Below, in pieces: positions 34,777-45,953 of a DNA stretch of 64,000 nucleotides; positions within the stretch are counted from its first letter, which is position 1; each line of letters opens with the position of its first letter. This stretch comes from Eudorina sp. 2006-703-Eu-15 (lineage: Eukaryota > Chlorophyta > Chlorophyceae > Chlamydomonadales > Volvocaceae), in the NCBI GenBank assembly GCA_003117195.1, contig BDSI01000040.1, positions 62,001 through 126,000 on the forward strand, written 5' to 3'. A program made the translations under genes and the position numbers. Below the pieces are notes generated by a model that did no database searches, was not told the origin of the DNA, and saw only the letters and a program-made list of their open reading frames with translations.

Positions 34777-35075
34777 CTGCAAGCCGTTCCGTGCGTGCGT
34801 AACGAGCACACATGCATGGACTACATGGACATGCATGCATGCGCACTAGGTCTAGGACTTAACGTTGATTTCCGTATCAGATGCTTATTATGAACTCAGG
34901 CTTGTATGTATTATTGCGCGGATGGGTTCAGCAGCTCGCAGGCCACCCCACGCACGAGTCTTACTGGCATAGACACATACATGCACGCAGTACACGCAGC
35001 AGTGTACATATATAGGGTTCAAGGGTATATATGTACATAGACATATGTACTGGAACCGCCAAAGAGGTTGCCTTT

Positions 35076-38000
35076 CTAGTTTGCCTCACTCTTCGATGGA
35101 GAGGGTGGAGGTGGCGGCGGGGACGAGGATGAACCGCCTTCCAGGGTGTTAAGGGACGGGCACTCCGAGGCGGCATTGTTATAGCGGCAGACGTAGACCC
35201 GCAAGTTGTCTCCACTTCGCCATGAACCGCCGTACACGACCAACTTGTAGTCGCTGAACGTCTGCTGAGACATTGTCGAGATGGCGCCGATGAATGTGAT
35301 TTTTCTGTCGCTGGTGTACCACCAGCCCGGGTTGCTGTAAAAGCCGTTGTCCTGCACGAGGCAGTTCGTAATGGGCGAGCGAGGTATGTAAGGGGCGGGG
35401 TAGGTAATAAACCGGCTGGGGGGTCGTTGTGCGCGTCCTGCCATGCACGCATAGGATACATAGGATGGGCGGGGCGGGCATTCCTTGGTTGGGCCGTGCG
35501 TTGGCAGGGCTGGACAACCATGGTTCGTTACACACGTATGTATGATGACACGCACACAGAGACGCACGCACGTTATTGCTTGCCTCCGCATCACACCATT
35601 CAGTTAGGAGGAATTGTGGAAGTCGTGTACTCAGGCGCGCGCGCGCTCAATCAAGCTGCTCAAAGCTGTACGCACCGCTTCGGCGTTGACCTCGTGGACG
35701 TTGACTTTGCCGGCGTACGATGACCCCAGCGCGGCGTCACCTCCCTTGGCCACCCGGACGGCGATGTAGAGGTTCTTGGAGTAGCCCGATATCCAGGTGG
35801 GCTTGACGCGGAGGTAGTTGTTGTTGCCTGTGAGGTACGTAGCTGGCAGAGTAAAGGTCTTGGCCGAGCCAGGCTGGAGCACGTTGGCGTCCATCTCATC
35901 GCCGCCGATCGCGGGGCTGGCCCAGCCCATGCGTGAGATCTCGGCCGCATTGGGGCAGGCGTCACCGCGTCCCATGGCCGTAGAGTAGTCGTTGTACTCC
36001 ACCCCGCCTTGCCACGAATGCACCAGGCCTACGTACACGTGCATACATCCGCGAATGAAGCCGTGAAGCTTGGTGCGTGCGGGTGAGCAAAGGCGGTCGC
36101 GTACGTAGGCGCGATTAACATTCATAAGCCATCGAGCGATAGGTCGGCATGAATGCGAACTATGCACGCCGACAAACTATGCACGCCGACAAACTATGCA
36201 CGCCGACAGCATAACATAAAACTGAAGCAGTTGGGAGTGCTTGCTTTCACTCATCTTTGATCCTATTAGAGGAAATGTGCAGATTGTTTGGCAGACAGCT
36301 GCAATGCGTTTATTAGTTTTGTAACTACAGCTAGGTAGCTGCCCTCTATCGATCCACCGTACCATAGTTGTGGATGCTCTCCTGCATGATGGTTGCCCAT
36401 CGGTTGACACCGTACGATGAGGTCTGCAGCCACGTCTGCGTGCCGGGCAGATACGCCAGGCCTGCCCAGGTGCACCGGCTTTGCACTGACGGCGGAAGCA
36501 CATAGTTGTAATGTGTAAAGGCCGCAAATGCAGTTGAACCTAGAGCTGACCTGGCGGCCGAGTCGGCTGCAATGGACATGGCATTAAAGTCACACAAGTT
36601 CACCAGGTTGGTCGCACACGACAGTGACACGGTCAGCGCTCGGAAAGCGTTTGAGTCAAACGTAAATTTTCCGTACGAGCACTGTGAAAATTTCGATCCG
36701 ATGCCGCTGCTGCCCAGGTAGATGTCCCGAACGTTGGACTCGCTGAGGCTGGCCCGGATGCCGCAGCCGGGATGGTCCAGGATCATGACCAGGAGTTTTT
36801 GTGAGACGGAGGAGCCGATGCCCGGCGGCATCGAGGCGGCGATGCTCAGTACAGTGACCACGGACTTTGAGTCCAGAGCGCAGATGCCTGTGGTCGCATT
36901 TAAGACGCAGTCCTGCATGTACGCATGGTACGTATGGCGGCAGCGACGGGGGCGCGCAGTACTCGGTGACGAGGTAATAAAGCGTGATTCACGTGCTAGC
37001 TACTGACTGGTCCCGTCTGACAGAAGAAGCATTGAACTAAGCCGCCTATAGCATGGCGCTCACACTACTACTCACACAATAGAAAATCAAGAGGCAATAC
37101 GCAAGCAGCAGGGGTTTCCATTATTGATAGTGCTGAGCGCAATCTCCGCCGATGGGGGCATGCACAAGCCAAGCACCTCGGGCGACGGAACTGGGAATGG
37201 ATATCGTTGCCATATGAAACTACGTAGATATTGATGGGCACGTCGTCCATCATTAATGGGAATTTAACAAACCAGCAGCTCATCATCACGCACCAGCCGT
37301 ATGGTGGCGCCTGGAGCGATGATGTTGCCTTTCGTGTCCGCCTTCGGCAGTGTGTACCCTGGCGCCAGGGGCACCATGGAGCCAGAGCTGGCGTCGCGGA
37401 TGAGGTACTGCTGGATCCCGTCCAACGTAACGAACGTCAGGGTGCCCGTGATGTTGGCCCGTGCTGTAGTAACCATCGGGGCTGGCGGCGGCCGTGCGGC
37501 AGCAGCAGCGGCGCTGCGCCTCTGTCCCGCCAGCTGTCCACGAAGGCCTGCGAGTGCGTGCGCCATCCAAGGCATGCCGGCGGTGGACTGGCGGTGGCTG
37601 CTGGCGGTTTCACGTTCTGCAGCACGTTCATGCCCCGCCCATAGCACCGACCGACCTGTCGCCCGTCCACACGGACCTAATAATCTTTCACGTCCTCGTT
37701 CGATCCATCGCTCGTGTCAAAGCCCTCATCATCATCACACATGCATCGATACATGCACCTACCCCCGATCGACAACGAATGTGGCGGCAAGGTTCGATCG
37801 TACGGCACAGCATACACGCACGCCGCATACGTGCATACACACAGAGGCCATCACGCGCACTACTGTCCATGCTCTGGGTGAGCTCGGCAGGGCTTAGCAA
37901 TGTAAATGTAAGGGCTGCTTTGCGCCTTGGGCGAAGGTAGGCGCGAATTAAGCCAACCAGTCATTCAAATAATCGAGCCTGGCTACGTCGCTGTACGTAA

Positions 38001-38190
38001 GCACTAGGTATTTGTAATTAAATCATATTAAGTTCAACTCTATAAGCCACCTCAATTAGCAACGAAACACTTTCGGCGTATTACCTTCATGACCGATGCG
38101 TTCGTTGGCGACACGGGCGTAGGCACAACAGAAGCTGAGCACTAACACAAACTCGAAGATCCAAAGCTTCGTTGTTCTCGAGAAAGTCAT
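35076..38190 (-). CDS. gametolysin-like metalloprotease (peptidase family M11), secreted, 542 aa as drawn
   Basis: M11 proteases digest Hyp-rich glycoproteins of volvocine cell walls. Exons on the - strand: 38190-38085, 37616-37273, 36912-36363, 36028-35676, 35351-35076; all phases agree (1629 nt). The start MTFSRTTKLWIFEFVLVLSF is a signal peptide. TLTFVTLDGIQQYLIRD and DHPGCGIRASLSESNVRDIY lie in the propeptide/N-domain. A splice junction joins QESIHNYG to LVHSW, giving the zinc site Q-E-x-x-H-x-x-G-x-x-H, the QExxH variant known in Volvox. EYNDYSTAMGRGDACPNAAE follows. The last exon ends in SSSSPPPPPPSPS. A GTGAGG just before the TAG could be a donor (phase 1) that fits the phase of the WSC exon at 34776, making one large gene with 30327-34776. 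Confidence 0.85.
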
Positions 38191-38859
38191 GACGACAGAG
38201 CTACTTCTTGTACTGCCTGGGCTCACTTGCAAACAAATAACACAATAGCTGGACGAAAAGGCTACGTTCGGTGCTCTAGTTCATCAGGTAATTAACTAGC
38301 AGCTGACCACCGGCAAGAGTACTTGTCCGTAATCAACTAGCAACCATTATTGCGTATGCATACGTCTCATACGCATGTTGTTAGGACAGTACATATGGGA
38401 TATGATTATGAAGATATAATAACATGTGAAGATGTTTTAAAGTTGACACTTAGGCAATTTGCCCGTTTGCATGCCGTACGGTATAAGGTTATCATTGCTC
38501 TGGATGCCATATCATAATTTTTATAGAATATTACCAGCTAATTTCGCTGCTTATATCATGAAAAATGCAAGCCATTGTTAGGTTGAGTAATTATCTGCTG
38601 ACAAATGTGCGCGGCTGCAGAGGCATAGCCGTCATGCTCACATGCATTTTATTTTTTTCCCAAAATTAATATGTAAAAATCATCGATACGCGGGATAGAT
38701 CGCTGCTGATGGGTCCGAGTAGTGTCAGAGCTCCAGTCCGGAATGAAGGTGGCGGCAAGGGGTCTGGAACCCACAGCGGAGCTGAACGGGCAAAATTCCG
38801 ACTGACGCCGGTGTGTACAACAACTTCACTAATACCACTGCAATCACAATTGGAATTGA
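38191..38859. promoter_or_regulatory. AT-rich upstream region of the M11 gene
   Basis: About 670 bp between the protease start codon and the 5' limit of the LINE. It is clearly AT-richer than the rest of the window (runs such as ATTTTATTTTTTTCCC near 38650) and has no open reading frame of note. It presumably contains the protease promoter. No specific site is assigned. Confidence 0.4.
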
Positions 38860-39934
38860 TGGACAAGTCGCTGCAAGAAAGCCGCCAAAAGATTCCAGAA
38901 ACTCCTGAGCAAGAAGCCTAAACAGGCGCATAGGCAGGTCCTCGACGACGACGACCAGCCCCGGGGGATCTCCGCCATTCGACATCCGGCGGATGGGCAA
39001 ATTCGAACGGACCCGGAAGAGATCCTGGACGCGCTCCACACGCACTTCGCTAAACTGGCGAAGCCCATCTCCGGACCCCGCACGGGCAAATTCCTGCCAA
39101 CAGATGCCCCCCGCGACTACCCCTGGATGAAAGCGAGCGCACCCGACCCCATGCGAACGCTAGCCCGACCGAGAGGAGTTCCAGTCTCCTTGCTCCCCGG
39201 GATTGCTGACCCTATGCACTTTAGGGAATGTCTAAACCACCTTGCGCGCAGCAAGGCACCAGGCCCCGACGGCATACCTAATGAACTCCTCCAGGCGCTC
39301 CCGGATGCCCTCCAGCACGTCCTCCATCACCTCATGACCATTATGTGGGCCAAGGCGGAGATCCCGGCTCACTGGACCGCGTCCGAGACGGTTCTGCTGC
39401 CGAAGAAGGGGGATCCGCTGCTCATAAAAAACAAGCGACCCATAGCGCTGGCAAACACGGTGTACAAGCTGTACACCAGCCTGGTCACGCTGAATATGGC
39501 CCTCTTTAGCGAGCAGTCTCACATCTTCACCGAAGCACAAGAAGGGTTCCTACGGCAGCGCAACACAGAACGGCAAATACAGAATGTCCTGCACGCCATG
39601 GAAGACGCGGCTCTCATGAGTCGGGACCTCATCATCCTGTACGTCGACTTTACGTCGGCGTTCAATACGATTGACCAAGATAAGTTGCTGTCCATCCTAT
39701 ATGACCTCGGATACCCCGTAGACCTAATAGAGGTCATCTCAAACCTGTACTCACGGGCGTCTACAACAATCAGAACAGAACACGGGCGCACACCCGCGAT
39801 TCCTATTGAGCGCGGAACGGTCCAAGGTGACACGCTGTCCCCGATGCTCTTCATTATCTTTATGGAACCATTGCTGAGGTGGCTACACAATGGCGGAAGG
39901 GGGTACAGATATGGGTGCCTAACCCCCGACGAAA

Positions 39935-42900
39935 CAGCCCGTCCCCGCCCGGGCCGCCCTCCTCGCTGACGTACGTGTCCACGCCCACACCTACGCCACT
40001 CGCCTGGCCGCCCGCTCCGGGCTGTCCGGCGCCGCCTACCCCGCGTGGGTCGACGCCTTCGTCGCCGCCATCGGCCGCGCCATTGATGCCCACGCCGGCA
40101 CGTACCGCTTCGACTGGCCCGTCCTATCTGCTGCCGACCTCACCGCCCTCCGCCGCGCCGCCCGCGGCTTCATCATCACTGTCACCGACAAAAGCTCCGC
40201 TACCTTTCAGCTCGTGTGCGCCAAGCTCTACGCCGAGAAATGTATGCGCGACCTGCACCTTCACGACACCTTCGCCGTCCCGCCCTCGCCCCCCGCCCAC
40301 GCCCCCGGCGCCGCCCCGCCACCTCCGCCCCCTCCCGTCGTCGCTCCCGCCCCGCCTCCGTTCCCCGCCGTCGCCGCCCCGCAGCCGCCCGCCCCCCACC
40401 CCCACCCCCTCCCCCCGTCGCTCCCGCACCACCTCCGTTGCCCGCCGTCGCCATCTCGCCGCTGCCCGCTCCCCCACCCCCACCTCCACCCCCTCCCCCC
40501 GTCGCTCCCGCACCGCCCACCCCCGACGCCGCTCCCGCTGCCCCGACCGCCGCCCCCCCCGCCCCCGACGCCGCCGCCGCCGGGCCCCCCGACACCGCCG
40601 AATCCCCCCGATACTACCAGCCCACCACCGCCGCCGCGATGCACGCACACTTCCAACACCACAACGCCCGCCTCGCACCCTGGCAGCTCTCCCTCGACGC
40701 CCACCGCCCACCCGCCTACTACGCCGGCACCCTCAAAATGCACAAGTCGCCCCCGACCATGCGCTTCCTTGCGTGCTCCCAAGCCTGCCCCGCCACCGCG
40801 CTCAGCGACCTCGTCACCGCCGTCTTGCGCGCCGCCGTCCCCTCCTTCGATGCCCTCTGGCGCGACCGCATTCCCGGCACGCAACCCTGGATGTGCTTCT
40901 CCTCCCGCGCCGTCACCCGCCTCGTCGACACCTTCAACGCACGGCAGTACGTCGCCCGGGGCGCCACCGGCGGCCCACCGCCTCTCGCCTTCGACTTCGA
41001 ACGCCTCTACACCAACCTTCCCCACGCCCTGCTCCGCACCGCCCTGCGCGACCTCCTCGCCGCTTGCCTTGCCGCCACCCCCTACATCCGCGTCACCACC
41101 ACCGACCCGCCGCCCCACCGCCCTAACGACAAGCCTCGCCACACCGTCACCCTCCACGCCGCCTCCCCTGGCCCCCGCTGTCGGATCCGGGACCGCACCG
41201 CCACCCGCGTCTTTACCCTCACCGACTTCCAGCTCGTCCTCGACTCCCTTCTCGTCTCCACCTTCATCGCCTTCGGCCCCGCGCTGGTCCGCCAGGTCAA
41301 GGGCATCCCCATGGGTATCTCCGCCGCCCCCTTCATCGCTAACCTGTTCCTCGCCTGGTATGAATACTGCTTCCTGCTGCAACGCCACCAACCCCACGTC
41401 ACCCCAGCCGAGAAAGCTATCCTCACCCGTTTCCAGTACTCCCTCCGCTATCTCGATGACCTCCTCTCCCTGCACAACCCCTATATCGGCGCCTACCTCT
41501 CCCGCGCCACGGTTACTGGCAACCTCCACGGCATCTACCCGCCCGAGCTCTCCGTCACCCCGCAACGCCATGACCACCTCCCCGCCGGCTCCATCCCCTT
41601 CCTGGACATCCTCCTCGTTCACAGCCCCCACGCTGGCCGCCGCCGCTACCTCACCCAACTTTACGACAAACGCGTGCAACCCGCCTTCGCCAGCGTCCGC
41701 CTCTCCCGCTTTGTCGCCCGCGACTCCAACGTCAACGAGGCCTGCAAGCGCAACATCTTCACGGGCCAGTTCCACCGCCTTCGGCGGGTCATCTCCTGCC
41801 CCGATAATTTCTGTGCCGAAATTGCCCTCCTCATCCGCGCCCTCGTTGCCCAAGGCTACCCGCGCAAGCACCTCCTCGCCCAGTTCGTCAACCTGCTGGC
41901 GGCCGTCCCCCAGACCTTCTACTTCGCGCGACGCTCCACCCACAAGGATATGCTGGCGGTCGTCCACACCCACCTGCGCAATCCCCCCTCCGCCCCGCCC
42001 GCCCCGGCCCCTGACCGCCCGCTCCTTCGCCCCCGCACCAGCGGGGCGTCGGCGGCTATCCCCTCAACGTTCCAACGGGCGCTGCTGTGTGACGGCGTGG
42101 GTCTGTGTGACGGCGCGGGTCGGCTTCGGGCCCCTGCTGGGTTTCGCTTGTGTACGCCCTCCGGGCCGGCGTCGGGTTTCGTGTGAGAGTACCTTCCGGC
42201 GCGCGGCCTCCGGGCCGGCCCGGCCGTGTCGGCCCCCCCCCCACCTGTAACCGTTACGACGTCTTCGCCTCCCCGCCCCTCTCTCCCCCCCCCGCGCCAC
42301 CTCACCCCGCACCTCACGTACCCATCACAGCCCGCCCGACCGCCCTAGGCGCGCCACCACGCGGCACCCCACATGCAGGGGCTGCCCCGCTACGACCGGG
42401 CACGGTGGGGAGCCATATCCCGAACGTGGCCCGCCACCCGGTCGTCCGTTCCCGTGTCCCTGCCCCATGCTTACTCCCCCTGTCGTACATGCCGTACATG
42501 TCGTACCGCCTCCCGTCCCCGTCCCATATCCCACTTCCCCTCGTCCGCCCTGTCCTCTTTCGCGCCGCGCTGCCGCCCCGCCATTCTCGCATACTGCCTT
42601 CTTTCTGATGTTTGCTTTTGTCATTCTTTGCAATCGTTGCCACCCTCGCTCACTCCGTTCCTCGGCTTCCCTCCCTGCATCGCCATGGCCCTGGACATCG
42701 CTCGCGGCGCGGCTACTCCGTCTACCACCACAGGTCGGTAACGTATCTGTCCTTTCCGGGTTGGGTTGGGTTCGCAGTTTGCTTGTTGTGGCACTGCGGC
42801 AGCGCGGCCGCGCCGCCACGCGCCCGCGCGCGGTCTCTATCTTTTCGTTTGCTCTGCAGGTACCGCACCCCGTAAGTATACTGCGTTATGCTGGGTGTGC

Positions 42901-42941
42901 CCGGGTTCGTTCTACGGGTTCATTTATTTTTTTCAATTTAA
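39935..42941 (+). mobile_element. Penelope-like retroelement nested in the LINE
   Basis: The 3.0-kb insertion is bounded by CCCCGACGAAA at 39924-39934 and 42942-42952 (11-bp target-site duplication). It contains one RT-bearing frame, a very C-rich 5' half and a 0.75-kb 3' UTR ending in a T-rich stretch. The 5' end lies inside coding sequence, so the copy is probably 5'-truncated. Confidence 0.85.
39938..42186 (+). pseudogene. Penelope-like reverse transcriptase
   Basis: An N-terminal segment (about 40120-40276) reads ITVTDKSSATFQLVCAKLYA, like the TDK/ADK motif that precedes PLE RT domains. About 100 residues of almost pure Pro/Ala/Pro-Pro sequence follow, and the frame must shift by one base inside this C-rich tract. 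The RT core (from about 40600) then shows YYAGTLKMHKSPPTMRFLAC, LAFDFERLYTNLPHALLRTA, VKGIPMGISAAPFIANLFLA, SLRYLDDLLSLHNPYIG (YLDD catalytic box) and SIPFLDILLVHSP, all Penelope-type. No GIY-YIG endonuclease follows the RT. In chlamydomonadalean PLEs (Chlamys type) that domain is N-terminal, so a 5' truncation would explain its absence. Confidence 0.75.
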
Positions 42942-44376
42942 CCCCGACGAAAACGACAGACACCACTTCAGCTCTGGCGCCTTCGCTGATGACTTGGCCA
43001 TACTGACCAACAACGTCTCCGACACGCGCGTCCAGTGTGCTAAAATCGAGGCCTGTTGCACATGGGGGGGACTAAAGGTGAACGTAAGCAAATGCCAGCT
43101 ACAGGGGATCCTACATGGCCGCGCGCGATCGGACCGCGACCTCAGCCGGGGCCCAGGGAGTAAACCGTACGACGCCGCACTCGCCAGGATGCTCAAAGGA
43201 CAAATCCGCATCGATGGCGAAGCTCTCCCATATGAGCCCCCAACGGAACCTTACAAGTACCTGGGGGTGCACATCACCCCCACACTAGACTGGGCAGAGC
43301 AGGTGGCCTACACCCGGGCCGAAATCAAGCGCCGGGGGCAAGGAATTGTCGAGTCCCTCGCCACCCCCGACCAGCGCATCAACATGATCAAAACGCTGAT
43401 ACATCCTAAAGTCGCATACGGCCTATGCGCTATGGCCTACACGCCACATGACGTTGCCAGTTTCGACTCGCAGATAGCAGGTATTGCTAAACGAAGCTAC
43501 GGCCTGAAGAAGGGATTCCCAACTCGCGCAATCCTAGCTCCCACCGACCAGATGGGCCTAGGCGTAGGGTCGATACATACCTTGTACGTGCACCGCGCCA
43601 CCAAAGCACTCGTCACATCCCTGAACGACCCGGGACGGCTCGGAGTAGTCACGAGAGCCCTCCTACGGGTACAGGGACAGCATGCCGGAAACATACCGAT
43701 CCATCAGCTCAAGCGGGAAAGTCGGTTCTATACGACGCTCAAACAGCTGGCGCTCGTACGTGAAGCCGGTCTGGAGCTTACAGACCAAGGGGAACACTAT
43801 CACCAGGAAGCTAACAGCCTCGCACAACTGCTAGGCGAGGGGCTCATGACCCCAACCGAGCACGCCCTACCGTTCCGATGCCTTCAACCACTGCTTGAGC
43901 TGGGCCTTGACCTGAGAGCCCTACGTGATAACAACACGGGGCAGCACCTCATCGACACAACCCAGCTGCAACGTATAGGGGGGCGCCGTGTAAGACGGAA
44001 ACACAAAGTCGCATTGAATAGACTCAGTCTAGCGCTCAGCGAGGACGCCACTACCCGCACGGGAGCGGCAAAGTACCGCAGCGCTGCACCACTGCCGGCC
44101 GATCTCAGAAAAATTCCCGGAGACCCGACCGTCACAGGGCTCACACGCCGGGGCACCGTCCCCAACCCCCTCCCGGGAGACTACATTACCCGGTACATGC
44201 GGCCTGCCGGGATGCAAAACCCCGACCAGAATGCGCGCCCCGACCCAGAAAATACCCACCCAGACCACATGAGGCACAGGGCACAGGACACTGAAGCCCC
44301 TGCACCCGCACCGCTTACAGGGAATGTGCGACCATCACGCCCAGGCAGAAGTCGGAACCCGGACGGAAAGAACTGA

Positions 44377-45806
44377 AAGCACGAGCTCCAAAAACTCTAC
44401 CTGCGGAGAAACAAGGGCAAGCCGGTGAATGGGATCACGGATACAGACCCAATCGGATGGGTGCCACAACAGGGACCCCTAACCGTCGAACACTGTGCCC
44501 TCCTGCTGAGGCTCCCCACCCTTCGGGGACTCAGCCAGAGGGTGCCCGACGCGCAACGACTTTACAATATGCTCATGGGCAACCAAGACTGGCCCGAGGG
44601 GGTGCCAACCGAACATGGGTTCGCCATCACCCAAGCCCTGTTCGGGACGCAGGACAGAGTGGCCCGCATTATAGCCCAAACACGAAAGCGAGTGGACGCT
44701 GACCCGCCCCCGAGTAAGCAAAAACGGACCGGGAGACATAGCCGACCGACTCACCGTACATACTACACGGTCGCCTGGCAGAGGACCCTCATACCCAAGG
44801 GGGCGCTTCCGCTTTACGAAGCCCACAAGTACACACCGCGCGACCTGCGACCATACACCACAGGAGATGATGGGGAAGGCGGCATGCTAGACGTTGAATG
44901 GGAACCAACGGAAGAGGAGGAAACCAGGCTCGCGTCGCAAGACACATGGGACACCCTGCTATCAGAATACAACCATAGACGAGAACACGGCATCGAACAT
45001 GAGCCCGGGCGAGTGAACCAGGCGCAAGATCAACACCTAACGGACGAACAAAGGCAAGGACGATGGGAAGAAGAGTGCTACCAGACCACCCGAGGACAGC
45101 GGACCCTTCGGAGGTACGTGGAGATCGACACCGAAGCACGGAACCCGGAGATGGACATACACCCGACCGGCAAATACACAATCCAACTAGGCAAGCACAA
45201 TTGCGCGCCGGGCGCGGCGCACCCGATATTTAGTGATCCCCGAGACCGGGAACCCGCGGACCTACAAACCGCGAAACGCGCATATGTCTACGACCCGAGG
45301 GGAAAATGTCTAGGAATGCTCCCAGCAACACGACTGCGCGACATGTGGCTCCGATACACGGCGGCCAAATCTGCTCACCCGGAAGAACATGCGAGGCTTG
45401 CCGCCCCCGGAGGATTCCCCGAAGACGTGGCCCGACTGCTGCTACGATACAGGGACAGGGGCGGGAGCAAAACGAATACCGTCAAAAAAGCGCACGAGAA
45501 ACGTCTTAGCGAATATCTCATGGAACGACTCATGCAGGCCATAGGTGCGGACACGGAGCGCTTCGCCTCGCCCTTGAACGTCGCCAAGTGCACAAGAGTA
45601 TACCATGCAAGATTCCCCGAGGACAAACTGTTTGGAGCAAGCCACGACGCATACCAACAGCCATTCAGGGGTGCCTCTGTCGCTCACCCGGAACCAACCC
45701 CCGAAGAGGGACACCATGCCATGCGATGGGCCCTGGGATGGGCTGACGCAGAGCGCAACCACACAGACCCCACGGCCACGCTGCTAGTGTTCCCTGCATC
45801 TAAAAC
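44377..45806 (+). CDS. LINE C-terminal block with PCIF1/CAPAM-like methyltransferase domain
   Basis: The block is in frame with the RT and separated from it only by the TGA at 44374. The first about 300 residues are charged and unrecognised. From about 45330 the order of motifs follows PCIF1, the cap-adjacent m6A methyltransferase: a helical stretch with DVARLLLRYRDRGG, then ERFASPLNVAKCTRVYHARF (FASPLN at 45562-45579), KLFGASHDAY, GASVAHPEP (45673-45696, at the place of the catalytic NPPF), an alpha helix ALRW-type segment (HHAMRWALGWADAE) and the strand ATLLVFPAS. His replaces the catalytic Asn in this copy and the domain is cut short by a tandem repeat, so it is probably inactive. Family assignment is by motif memory; a different Rossmann methyltransferase-like domain is possible. 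Confidence 0.6.
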
Positions 45807-45899
45807 GGCACACGGACACACGGACACACGGACCACGGACACACGGACACACGGACACACGGACACACGGACACACGGACACACGGACACACGGACATG
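45807..45899. repeat. ACGGACAC tandem repeat near the LINE 3' end
   Basis: About 11 units of the 8-bp motif ACGGACAC run almost uninterrupted (one unit lacks ACA) and read as THGHTDTR-type peptide in frame. The tract replaces the expected C-terminal end of the methyltransferase-like domain. Confidence 0.9.
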
Positions 45900-45911
45900 G
45901 GCAATCCTAGG

Positions 45912-45953
45912 GGGCGGGGCCCCCCGAACGCGCTTCGCGCTGGGGCCCCGCCC
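45912..45953 (+). other. perfect 12-bp stem hairpin at the LINE 3' terminus
   Basis: GGGCGGGGCCCC (45912-45923) is the exact reverse complement of GGGGCCCCGCCC (45942-45953), with an 18-nt loop. It is followed at once by AAAAA. The position suggests a structured RNA 3' end recognised by the LINE RT. Confidence 0.8.

Larger units (their letters stand above)
38875..44376 (+). pseudogene. LINE reverse transcriptase, disrupted (38875-39934 joined to 42942-44376)
   Basis: The left part contains SKAPGPDGIPNELLQALPDA, LLPKKGDPLLIKNKRPIALA, LIILYVDFTSAFNTIDQDKL (first catalytic Asp) and ERGTVQGDTLSPMLFIIFME. The right part restarts at PDENDRHHFSSGAFADDLAI with the FADD catalytic box, then LKVNVSKCQLQG and YKYLGVHITPTLDW of the thumb. 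Removing the nested element and one copy of the 11-bp duplication restores one continuous frame, so the RT was intact when the Penelope-like element landed. A long C-terminal region without obvious zinc knuckle follows, up to a TGA at 44374. Confidence 0.85.

Noticed and set aside
34776..35075. independent first exon for the WSC/jelly-roll gene
   Set aside because: No signal peptide, ATG-led exon or plausible donor was found here on the - strand, which is why a fusion with the protease is preferred.
40261..41973. 570-codon - strand open frame opposite the Penelope-like RT
   Set aside because: Gly/Glu/Val-rich mirror of C-rich coding sequence; the RT motifs (YLDD, GIPMG) are on the + strand.
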